IMG/VR virus record: IMGVR_UViG_3300031977_003277 | Coordinates: 1 to 42,353 of that record | Length of the DNA stretch: 42,353 nucleotides | Strand: one strand, 5' to 3' | From: a virus | In this document: piece after piece, positions 37,160-42,353 of the stretch | Numbering within the stretch: position 1 is the first letter of the stretch | How the letters are laid out: each line of letters starts with the position of its first letter | Notes under the pieces: model-generated | Told to the model about the DNA's origin: nothing | Databases searched by the model: none | Seen by the model: the letters and a program-made list of their open reading frames with translations, nothing else | Program-made: the position numbers and the translations under genes

Positions 37160-37596
37160 GCCAATACGCCCAACTGGATGCAACGGCCACGCAAGTGGTC
37201 GCCGTCGTCGACATTGCCCCGGCGCTGGTAGTCGAGTGGGTAGCAACCGGCAACCCCAAGGCCGCCCTGTACCGGCCGCTGGTGATCGACACCCAGCCCG
37301 TTCCGAGCGCAACGCAATACGTGGCGAACGCCGGGATCGTGATCGAGTCGGGTCAAGTGCGGCAAGCGTGGGCGCTGCTCGACAAGAGCGCCGAGCAACT
37401 GGAGGACGATGCCGTCCGAGCCGAAAAGCAGCAGATCAACACTTACCTCGCCGACCTCCAAACCCAGCTCGACATCAGCAACGCGGCACGCGCAGCGCTG
37501 ACCAACGTGCAGCGCATCAACGAGCTTGAAAACGACACGCGAGTCGTGATGCGCTCGGTGAAGTTCTTGCTGCGTGAGACAAAACGGAGGCTGTGA
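37156..37596 (+). CDS. Fibre-associated protein
   Basis: 146 residues. Short beta start (MSQYAQLDATATQVVAVVDI), then a long amphipathic helix (LDKSAEQLEDDAVRAEKQQI and QTQLDISNAARAALTNVQRI) likely forming a coiled coil. Position suggests a fibre chaperone or tip. Overlaps both neighbours by four bases. Confidence 0.72.
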   Translation: MSQYAQLDATATQVVAVVDIAPALVVEWVATGNPKAALYRPLVIDTQPVPSATQYVANAGIVIESGQVRQAWALLDKSAEQLEDDAVRAEKQQINTYLADLQTQLDISNAARAALTNVQRINELENDTRVVMRSVKFLLRETKRRL

Positions 37597-38240
37597 TGGC
37601 GCGCGACCTGAGTGGAGCCTCGCAGCGCATGGTGTCGGGCAACAGCATCGGCGGCGCTGGGCTGAGCGAATTCACGATATTCATCGAGGCGCGCAGAAAT
37701 TCACTAACGACGGAAGGTTGGCCTGCGGGAATAGGGGCATCATCTACCGCAAATTGTCACATTGGATTTCGCGGCGACACGGCGGGCGATCCGGTGCAAG
37801 CGAGAGCGCAAAACAGTTCGGTCGTTGCGGTGAATGCAGGATCGTATGCGGCCGACGCTTGGAAGCGCTGCGCATTGACATGCTCCAACAATGTCTCAGT
37901 GGGCCTTGACATCTACAACGAAAATGTCACGGCCAACGTCAGCAACTCGCCAGTCTATGCGCCGAGCTCGTCGAGCCTGATTTATCTGGGATCTTGGCAA
38001 GACGGCTCTGGGCTGTTCGACGGCATGGTGGCGAAGTTTGCGCTCTGGAGTGAGCGGTTGACGCCTGCGGACATCGCCTCACTTGTGGCCGGATTCAGCC
38101 CGCGGCGCATCCGCCCGCAGTCGCGCATAGCCTACACGCCGCTGATTCGCGGGCTGGGCGATTTGCACGGTTTGCTCGCATCCTGGACAGAGTTCGGCTC
38201 GCCCACGGTGTACGACCACCCGCGCAGCTACGGAGTGTGA
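37593..38240 (+). CDS. LamG/concanavalin-like fibre tip protein
   Basis: 215 residues from GTG 37593; ATG three bases later is the alternative. The central part looks like a carbohydrate-binding beta sandwich (TIFIEARRNSLTTEGWPAGI; YLGSWQDGSGLFDGMVAKFA; LWSERLTPADIASLVAGFSP, a common LamG ending in phage proteins). Base composition is less GC-rich in the middle, compatible with exchange of receptor-binding domains. Confidence 0.75.
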   Translation: MMARDLSGASQRMVSGNSIGGAGLSEFTIFIEARRNSLTTEGWPAGIGASSTANCHIGFRGDTAGDPVQARAQNSSVVAVNAGSYAADAWKRCALTCSNNVSVGLDIYNENVTANVSNSPVYAPSSSSLIYLGSWQDGSGLFDGMVAKFALWSERLTPADIASLVAGFSPRRIRPQSRIAYTPLIRGLGDLHGLLASWTEFGSPTVYDHPRSYGV

Positions 38241-38265
38241 CCAATCGGTGGAACAGGGGACCAAT

Positions 38266-38898
38266 ATGAAACACACGATCAGATGGTTCGAGTTGTTCGC
38301 GGTCTTGCTGCTCGCCGGATCGGCGCACGCGCAGCAGGCGCCAGCACAAGCGCCCGAGCCGCCCAGTTGCTGGATCGTGACCGATGCGCGAGGCTACACC
38401 ATGGGCAGCACCGACGCCGGGCGCTACGGCGCCTGGTGGTGCCCCGGTGGGTGGGGCGACTGGCGCGCCGCGCTGCTGGTGATGCGCACCGGCTACGCGC
38501 TCAAGCACCCCGCCGCCAGCGCGGCCACATCGCCGGCCAGCGTGGCAGAGGCGTACTGGCGCGCCAACGTGTCGGTCGACTGCCTGGCGCCGGGTCTGGC
38601 CGCCAGCGACCCAGCCATGTACGGCCTGTGCGCGGCCGCACACACCGCCGCGCTGGCCACGCGCCCGCTGCCGCCCTGGATCGTGCGGCCCAACGGGAGT
38701 TACGCCACGCGGCCGATGTACGACCTGGTCGGCGGCGTGCGCAGCAAAACCGCCAGCGGCTCGGTGCTCATCCGCGATGCCACGGGGCGACCGACCGCCT
38801 GCAACCACGCCGTGCGCGTGGTCGAGGGCAGCAACGTGTACGCGCAGATTCCCCACGTCGAGCCGGTGCGCGTTGCGCTGTGCTCGAGGAGCGAGTGA
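38266..38898 (+). CDS. Exported protein of unknown function
   Basis: 210 residues from ATG 38266, GGGGA 6-10 bases upstream; a GTG at 38248 is less likely. Signal peptide (MKHTIRWFELFAVLLLAGSA, cleavage after AHA). Mature protein has several Cys and Trp (SCWIVTDARGYT, GAWWCPGGWGDW). Located between fibre and holin genes, so it may act in the periplasm during lysis or exclusion. Confidence 0.75.
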   Translation: MKHTIRWFELFAVLLLAGSAHAQQAPAQAPEPPSCWIVTDARGYTMGSTDAGRYGAWWCPGGWGDWRAALLVMRTGYALKHPAASAATSPASVAEAYWRANVSVDCLAPGLAASDPAMYGLCAAAHTAALATRPLPPWIVRPNGSYATRPMYDLVGGVRSKTASGSVLIRDATGRPTACNHAVRVVEGSNVYAQIPHVEPVRVALCSRSE

Positions 38899-39134
38899 TC
38901 GCCATGGCAGCGCGCCTGAGCACCGCGCACACAGTGATCAAACGCAGCCGGATGCTCAACCCGCTGCTGCCGCCGGATTACTGGTGGCCGGCGCGCGTGC
39001 CGGCGCAGGCGCTGGAGGCCATCGTGCGCGCCCAGTCGAGCGCGGCCCTGGCGATGTTTAGCGAGGTGTTCGACGACCAGGGCCGCGGGCTCTGGAGCGC
39101 AAAAGCCAGACACAAAGAGGAGCACGCGCCATGA
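38895..39134 (+). CDS. Small hypothetical protein
   Basis: 79 residues from GTG 38895 (GAGGAG 3-8 bases upstream) or 76 from ATG 38904. Soluble; contains NPLLPPDYWWPARVPAQALE. Overlaps genes on both sides by four bases. Unknown function within the lysis region. Confidence 0.65.
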   Translation: MIAMAARLSTAHTVIKRSRMLNPLLPPDYWWPARVPAQALEAIVRAQSSAALAMFSEVFDDQGRGLWSAKARHKEEHAP

Positions 39135-39457
39135 AACTCGAATACAACGAAATCTTCACCCACCCAGTGGTGGCCGCCGCCGTGGGCGCCGTGCTCGGCC
39201 TGCGCGCGCTGCCGGGCACGTCGCGGCTCGAGAAGCTGGCCAACGTCACCGCCGGGTTCGCCATTGCCGCGTGGGCCGGCGGCGCGCTGGTCGAGCAAAT
39301 GGCGGTGCAGTCGCCGCGCCTGGCCGCCGGCATGATTTTCGTGGTGGGCGCATGCGGCCTGGTGGTGTTCAACGCTGTCACCGAAGCCATCAAGCGCACC
39401 GACTTCGCCGAGTGGGTGCGCGAGTGGCTGCCGCGCCGCAAAAAGGGGGACGAATGA
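39131..39457 (+). CDS. Putative holin, three membrane segments
   Basis: 108 residues with three hydrophobic segments (VVAAAVGAVLGLRAL; VTAGFAIAAWAGGALV; AAGMIFVVGACGLVVF) and a charged C-terminus (RRKKGDE), the topology of class I holins. Upstream of the endolysin gene. AAGAGGAG upstream. Confidence 0.72.
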   Translation: MKLEYNEIFTHPVVAAAVGAVLGLRALPGTSRLEKLANVTAGFAIAAWAGGALVEQMAVQSPRLAAGMIFVVGACGLVVFNAVTEAIKRTDFAEWVREWLPRRKKGDE

Positions 39458-39801
39458 TGCTGCACGATATCGTCACCCTCATCGTGTTCGCGCTCTGCGT
39501 GTGGGCCATCGTTTCGCCGCATGTGCCCACCGGCATCCTGGGCACCACAGGCCTGGGCGTGTTGGCATTGGCCACGCTCTGGTCGCTCGACATCACGCGC
39601 GACGAAGGGGTGATCGTCAACGCCATGATCGGCGGCATGGGCCTCGTCGCCGCGGGCGTCGCCCTGCGCGTGCTGCGCCGCCGCTCGCCGCACATGCGCC
39701 GGCTGAGCGACTGGGGCGCCGACTGGGCCAGCACCCAACCGGCGCGCGAGATCGACATCACGGAGCAGCAGCACATCAGCGGCGGGAGCAAGCCGCAATG
39801 A
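39454..39801 (+). CDS. Membrane protein of the lysis cassette
   Basis: 115 residues with three hydrophobic segments (IVTLIVFALCVWAIV; ILGTTGLGVLALATLW; VNAMIGGMGLVAAGVALRV) and a polar tail. Paired directly with the first putative holin by a four-base overlap; could be holin, antiholin or pinholin partner. Confidence 0.7.
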   Translation: MMLHDIVTLIVFALCVWAIVSPHVPTGILGTTGLGVLALATLWSLDITRDEGVIVNAMIGGMGLVAAGVALRVLRRRSPHMRRLSDWGADWASTQPAREIDITEQQHISGGSKPQ

Positions 39802-40052
39802 GCGCCAACCTGTACACCGTGCGCGTGTTTTTTGAAGCGCAGCGCGGCTGCGTCAAGGCGCCCGGCGTGTACAGGAGCATCGGCACCCCGCCCGACATCC
39901 CCGGCCTGCCGCCGCTGGGGGCGATCGACTACGCGCCCGAGGTCAACTGCGCCACGCTGATGGCGCGGCTGGGCGGGCGCCGCGAGATGACATCCGCCGA
40001 GGTGCTGGCGGTGCGGGCGTGGTTGGCTGCGGTGCAGAGGGGTGATGCGTGA
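39798..40052 (+). CDS. Small hypothetical protein
   Basis: 84 residues starting MSANLYTVRVFFEAQRGCVK. Soluble, alpha/beta. Overlaps neighbours by four bases; not recognised. Confidence 0.65.
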   Translation: MSANLYTVRVFFEAQRGCVKAPGVYRSIGTPPDIPGLPPLGAIDYAPEVNCATLMARLGGRREMTSAEVLAVRAWLAAVQRGDA

Positions 40053-41164
40053 GAGACGCCATCGCCCTGGCCGGCCTGCTCGGCGATGCCAACGTGCGCG
40101 CCTTCCTGCGCGTCATCCGCGCGGGCGAGGGCACGGCCGACGACGCCGGCTACCGCCGCCATTTCGGTGGCCGCCTGTTCGACAGCTACGCCGATCACCC
40201 GCGCGTGGCCATTACGGCCGGCCTGGGCAAGCACAAGTACACCAGCACCGCCGCCGGCGCGTACCAGTTTCTGGCGCGCACCTGGGACGGCCTGGTGCGC
40301 CAGTACGGCTTCGCCAACTTCGAGTCGAGCACGCAAGACATCGCCGCGCTGGCGCTCATCGACGGCCGCAAGGCGCTCGACGACGTGATCGCCGGGCGCT
40401 TTGCCGATGCGGTGCGCAAGTGCGCCCGCGAGTGGGCCTCGCTGCCCGGCAGCCCCTACGGCCAGCCCACGCGAACCATGGACCAGGCGCGCGCGACGTA
40501 CCTCGCCGCCGGCGGCTTGTTCGCGGCGGCCGGCACCACCACGCGCGAGGCTCCGGCGGCCCGCGCGCAAACCATCCTGGCTGCCGACAGCAGCGCATCG
40601 ATCACCACCAAGGAGGCCACCATGCCACTGCCAGCCATCATCGGCGCCCTGCTGCCGACCATCATCGAAGCCATCCCACGCTTGGGCAAACTGTTCGGCA
40701 GCGGCAGCGAGGTTGCCGAGCGCAACGTTAAAGCCGCCGAGCTGGCCGTGCAGATCGTCCAGGAGGCCACAGGCGCGCGCAACGCGCAAGAGGCGACAGA
40801 GATGGTCAAGGCCGACCCGGCAGCCGCTCAGGCGGCCGTTGCGGCGGTCGAGGAGCGCTGGTACGAGCTGACCGAGGCCGGCGGCGGCGGCATCGAGGGC
40901 GCGCGCAAGGCCGATGCCGCCATCATGGCTATGGGCGGCCCGTGGTGGGACTTCCTGCGCTCGCCGAGCTTCTGGTGCCTGCTGATCCTCTCGCCGCTGG
41001 TGTACCTGCTGGTCGGCAGCTTGATCGGCCTGTGGGGCACCGCGGTCTGGTCAGACGATGTGCGCGCCGGCCTGGCCGGCTCGATCGTCAGCTCGATCAT
41101 CGGGGCGGCGGTCGGGTACTACTGGGGGCAGACGACGAGCCGCAATCGGACGCCCCTGGCGTAG
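40049..41164 (+). CDS. Endolysin (lambda R-like) fused to a holin-like domain
   Basis: 371 residues. Residues ~15-165 are a GH104/lambda R-type transglycosylase: catalytic Glu27 in RAGEGT, HFGGRLFDSYADHPRV, then TSTAAGAYQFLARTWD. Residues ~192-371 form a separate part: a short hydrophobic N-terminus (MPLPAIIGALLPTIIEAIPR), an Ala/Glu coiled region, and two C-terminal membrane segments (FWCLLILSPLVYLLVGSLIG; SIVSSIIGAAVGYYWG). The second part has its own ideal ribosome site, so two products are expected. Fusion to a membrane anchor would be unusual for a canonical endolysin. Confidence 0.88.
   Translation: MRDAIALAGLLGDANVRAFLRVIRAGEGTADDAGYRRHFGGRLFDSYADHPRVAITAGLGKHKYTSTAAGAYQFLARTWDGLVRQYGFANFESSTQDIAALALIDGRKALDDVIAGRFADAVRKCAREWASLPGSPYGQPTRTMDQARATYLAAGGLFAAAGTTTREAPAARAQTILAADSSASITTKEATMPLPAIIGALLPTIIEAIPRLGKLFGSGSEVAERNVKAAELAVQIVQEATGARNAQEATEMVKADPAAAQAAVAAVEERWYELTEAGGGGIEGARKADAAIMAMGGPWWDFLRSPSFWCLLILSPLVYLLVGSLIGLWGTAVWSDDVRAGLAGSIVSSIIGAAVGYYWGQTTSRNRTPLA
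40622..41164 (+). CDS. Internal in-frame product: holin-like protein
   Basis: AAGGAGG (40610-40616) lies 5 bases before ATG 40622, the best ribosome site in this region, although it sits within the endolysin reading frame. The resulting 180-residue protein has a hydrophobic N-terminal helix, a charged middle and two C-terminal transmembrane segments, a complete holin-like membrane protein by itself. I infer independent translation from the same mRNA. Confidence 0.65.
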   Translation: MPLPAIIGALLPTIIEAIPRLGKLFGSGSEVAERNVKAAELAVQIVQEATGARNAQEATEMVKADPAAAQAAVAAVEERWYELTEAGGGGIEGARKADAAIMAMGGPWWDFLRSPSFWCLLILSPLVYLLVGSLIGLWGTAVWSDDVRAGLAGSIVSSIIGAAVGYYWGQTTSRNRTPLA

Positions 41165-41167
41165 GCC

Positions 41168-41422
41168 ATGCGGCGCCGTCGTATCTACACCGTGCAGCCA
41201 ATCCAGGGCGAGCCGGGCTGGTGGGAGTGGGTCAGGCCGGACAGCCGGCTGGTGCGCGGCATCCGCCGCCTGGCCCGCCAGCGGTGCAAGGCCGATCTGG
41301 TGCGCGTGGCGCGCTGGTTTTGCCGCGCCCGGCCGCCAGCGCAATTGCGCATCAAGGGCCGCGACGGGCAGATCCAGACGGAACATACTTACGGCGCCGA
41401 TCCGCGGCGGCACAAGGGGTAG
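41168..41422 (+). CDS. DUF2188-like small protein
   Basis: 84 residues. C-terminal PPAQLRIKGRDGQIQTEHTY, then GADPRRHKG, matches the DUF2188 signature (short beta-hairpin domain of unknown role). Last rightward gene of the late operon. Confidence 0.8.
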   Translation: MRRRRIYTVQPIQGEPGWWEWVRPDSRLVRGIRRLARQRCKADLVRVARWFCRARPPAQLRIKGRDGQIQTEHTYGADPRRHKG

Positions 41423-41445
41423 TGTAACGACCAACCCGCCGCTGT

Positions 41446-41535
41446 GCCGAACCTAGTCTTCGAGTTTGGCGCGGGGGTGTTATCGGACATGGCGGGTGTT
41501 ATCGGACAGGGGGTGTCTGCGAATTCACGTTCGGC
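41446..41535. other. Degenerate attC-like site before right-end cassette A
   Basis: GCCGAAC (41446-41452) and GTTCGGC (41529-41535) are complementary cores, with weak arm complementarity (TTCGAG against TTCGCAG). The middle holds two direct copies of GGGTGTTATCGGACA (41475-41489 and 41494-41508), 19 bp apart, which do not belong to an attC and resemble an inserted or remnant terminal repeat. Junction at 41529/41530. Confidence 0.45.
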
Positions 41536-41536
41536 C

Positions 41537-41836
41537 TCAGTCGTCGCGGTCGATCTTGAGGGCGATCTTGAGCAACTTGTCCATATGTGCTTCGGTGAGC
41601 TTATCGGCCATAGCGCCGCGCACTTTCTCCCGAAGGTCGGCATCCCCCAAAACCGCTGTGCGGACCATGTCCCGAATGGCCTCTGTGGTGGCTTCTTCGA
41701 CTGCGCGCTGGAAGCTGTATCCAGCGAGACTCGCAAGCACCGCTGTTTCGATGCGCTTGCCGATTCCAGCCTTGACGATGGCGTCTACGATCTGGCGCTC
41801 GATTGCTTCGGGCGCGATGTCAATCTTGATGTCCAT
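41537..41836 (-). CDS. Cassette A protein, reversed, right end
   Basis: 99 residues from ATG 41836, with GAGAGGA 5-11 bases upstream in the leader AAGCGAGAGGAA also seen before the cassette 4 gene. Helical: APEAIERQIVDAIVKAGIGK, then EEATTEAIRDMVRTAVLGDA. Resembles small helical phage or plasmid proteins; no family named. Its stop lies 7 bp from the cassette junction at 41529/41530. Confidence 0.7.
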   Translation of the reverse strand: MDIKIDIAPEAIERQIVDAIVKAGIGKRIETAVLASLAGYSFQRAVEEATTEAIRDMVRTAVLGDADLREKVRGAMADKLTEAHMDKLLKIALKIDRDD

Positions 41837-41863
41837 GTCTTTCCTCTCGCTTCGGCACCAGAG

Positions 41864-41922
41864 GCCGAACTGGTTAATCGAGAGGGACTGCCTTCGGCAG
41901 CCCCTCATTGCCGACGTTACGC
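41864..41922 (+). other. attC-like site of cassette A
   Basis: Core GCCGAAC (41864-41870), palindrome closing on CTGCC TTC GGCAG, core GTTACGC (41916-41922). GAGGCCGAAC (41861-41870) is the exact complement of the cassette A start (GTTCGGCCTC, 41529-41538). Arms are 22 and 20 bases with an extra trinucleotide on the plus-strand left arm, like the site between cassettes 3 and 4. Confidence 0.7.
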
Positions 41923-42132
41923 CTGCTTAGCCCATGCCAGCAGGAATGCCGCCAGTTCGCGGGCTTGTGCCTTCGTCAGGTCAATCGTCACCTCACGGCC
42001 AAAACCGCTTTCCGTGTCACCAGCCCATGGCCGGTCACAGGTAATGTCCAGCGTTCCATCGCTGCGAACGGTAGCGCGCAGCGCGCTGTCAGTACCGCCG
42101 ACCTCAGTCAGTTCAAGTTCTTTGTCATCCAT
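41917..42132 (-). CDS. Cassette B protein, reversed, right end
   Basis: 71 residues from ATG 42132 (or 42135), after GAGGGA. Sequence MDDKELELTEVGGTDSALRA then VTIDLTKAQARELAAFLLAW, a small alpha/beta protein. The TAA stop is supplied by the first bases after the G/TT junction (41917-41919), as in cassette 4. No matching attC is found to its right, so this unit seems truncated next to the integrase 3' segment. Confidence 0.68.
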   Translation of the reverse strand: MDDKELELTEVGGTDSALRATVRSDGTLDITCDRPWAGDTESGFGREVTIDLTKAQARELAAFLLAWAKQA

Positions 42133-42210
42133 CATTCCCTCGCTTCCGGGCCACAGTCCCACCCCCGCCCAAAACACCAACCCGTTCCGAACCTGTCACC
42201 GCCCATGCAA

Positions 42211-42231
42211 AGTTGTACCGTAGTTGTACCG
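42211..42231 (+). promoter_or_regulatory. Candidate integrase arm-type sites, right arm
   Basis: Two copies of AGTTGTACCG (42211-42220 and 42222-42231) with an 11-bp period, the same motif, orientation and spacing as the pair at 109-127. Confidence 0.6.
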
Positions 42232-42234
42232 CGA

Positions 42235-42303
42235 TCAGGCCGCTTTTGGCTTTTTCGCCGCGCGTAAGTGCTTGATTTTATTGGCGTCGGATGCGCCGGA
42301 ACC
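42235..42303 (-). pseudogene. int: Displaced 3' end of the phage integrase gene
   Basis: In the excised circle base 42303 joins base 1. The integrase frame entering from codon 391 continues here for 22 codons (GSGASDANKIKHLRAAKKPK and AA) and ends at TGA 42237-42235. In the prophage this segment is separated from the gene by the whole genome and has no start. Confidence 0.8.
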
Positions 42304-42353
42304 GATTGTGATTCTGGTTGTCGTGGGTTCGAGCCCCATCAGCCACCCCACCG
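42304..42353 (+). repeat. attR core repeat with tRNA-His fragment
   Basis: Exact copy of bases 1-50. The sequence to its left is phage, so 42304-42350 is only the 3' half of a tRNA-His and is not expected to make a functional tRNA. Confidence 0.95.

Larger units (their letters stand above)
1..42353. mobile_element. Complete lambda-like prophage integrated at tRNA-His
   Basis: A perfect 50-bp direct repeat closes both ends of the window, with an integrase gene at the left edge. Between them lie, in order, integrase/excisionase, early genes, repressor/cro, replication, terminase, portal, protease/capsid, tail, fibre and lysis genes. All essential siphovirus modules are present and none of the structural genes appears broken. 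The tail tip genes (DUF2460, DUF2163, NlpC/P60, hub) resemble gene-transfer-agent and lambdoid tails. It carries an integron between the integration module and the early operon, which is not a normal prophage component. Confidence 0.96.

Noticed and set aside
42304-42350. A complete second tRNA-His at the right end
   Set aside because: Bases left of 42304 are phage sequence (integrase 3' end) and do not form the 5' acceptor, D-arm or a good anticodon stem.
1-42353. Diversity-generating retroelement, restriction-modification, retron, CBASS or other named defence systems
   Set aside because: No reverse transcriptase, methylase, nuclease-helicase pair or cyclase motif was found in any plausible reading frame.

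Overview
The window is one complete, integrated, lambda-like tailed phage genome (a prophage). It is bounded by an exact 50-bp direct repeat (1-50 and 42304-42353) that is the 3' half of a tRNA-His gene (anticodon GTG) plus 3 bp. The sequence is strongly GC-rich. The family mix suggests a high-GC proteobacterium, most likely a betaproteobacterium (inference): a beta-type excisionase upstream of the tyrosine integrase, a lambda GpA-type terminase, and GTA-like DUF2460/DUF2163/NlpC tail genes. Every expected module is present, so this looks like an intact siphovirus prophage rather than a remnant.

Layout. (i) 1-1352, minus strand: phage integrase and excisionase. The integrase frame runs through attL without a stop, and its phage-form 3' end lies at the other end of the window (42235-42303). 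(ii) 1349-4525: an integron inside the phage. It has a full-length IntI-type integrase gene overlapping the excisionase start, an attI-like junction, a perfectly duplicated 666-bp gene cassette carrying its own promoter, and two further cassettes whose genes point the other way. All are bounded by attC-like palindromes. Two more cassette-like units lie at 41530-42192, so in the circular phage cassettes sit on both sides of the integrase block. (iii) 4526-7004, minus strand: a leftward early operon of nine overlapping genes (HD nucleotidase, SSB-like protein, small membrane proteins). (iv) 7005-8600: the immunity region, with pL, a secreted-protein gene, a CI-like repressor and a divergent Cro-like gene. 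The promoters share one operator sequence, and cro and probably cI are leaderless. (v) 8590-10850: small early genes, including a duplicated block with one frameshifted copy. (vi) 10854-12997: replication initiator with origin-like iterons inside its coding sequence, followed by a DnaB-type helicase. (vii) 12997-14389: GpZ-like protein, a 38-codon ORF and a PLD-like protein.

(viii) 14352-25911: packaging and head genes in lambda-like order (small and large terminase, gpW, portal, fused protease-capsid protein, decoration and joining proteins). They are interrupted by a Mor-type activator gene and by a 3.3-kb block of fibre-like genes, including an SGNH hydrolase, between portal and capsid. 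(ix) 25924-38240: tail tube, G/GT frameshifted chaperones, tape measure, GTA-like tail tip genes, a cupin gene, host-recognition protein and fibre genes. (x) 38266-41422: lysis and accessory genes, including an endolysin fused in frame to a membrane domain with its own internal ribosome binding site.

How it fits together: CI holds pL and pR off. After induction, the early operons and the initiator/helicase act on the iteron region. A Mor-like protein is the best candidate late activator, and a 27-bp palindrome just downstream of its gene and again before the capsid gene is a candidate target (inference). The integron is the most unusual element. It offers the phage a way to acquire, lose and duplicate small accessory genes independently of homologous recombination.
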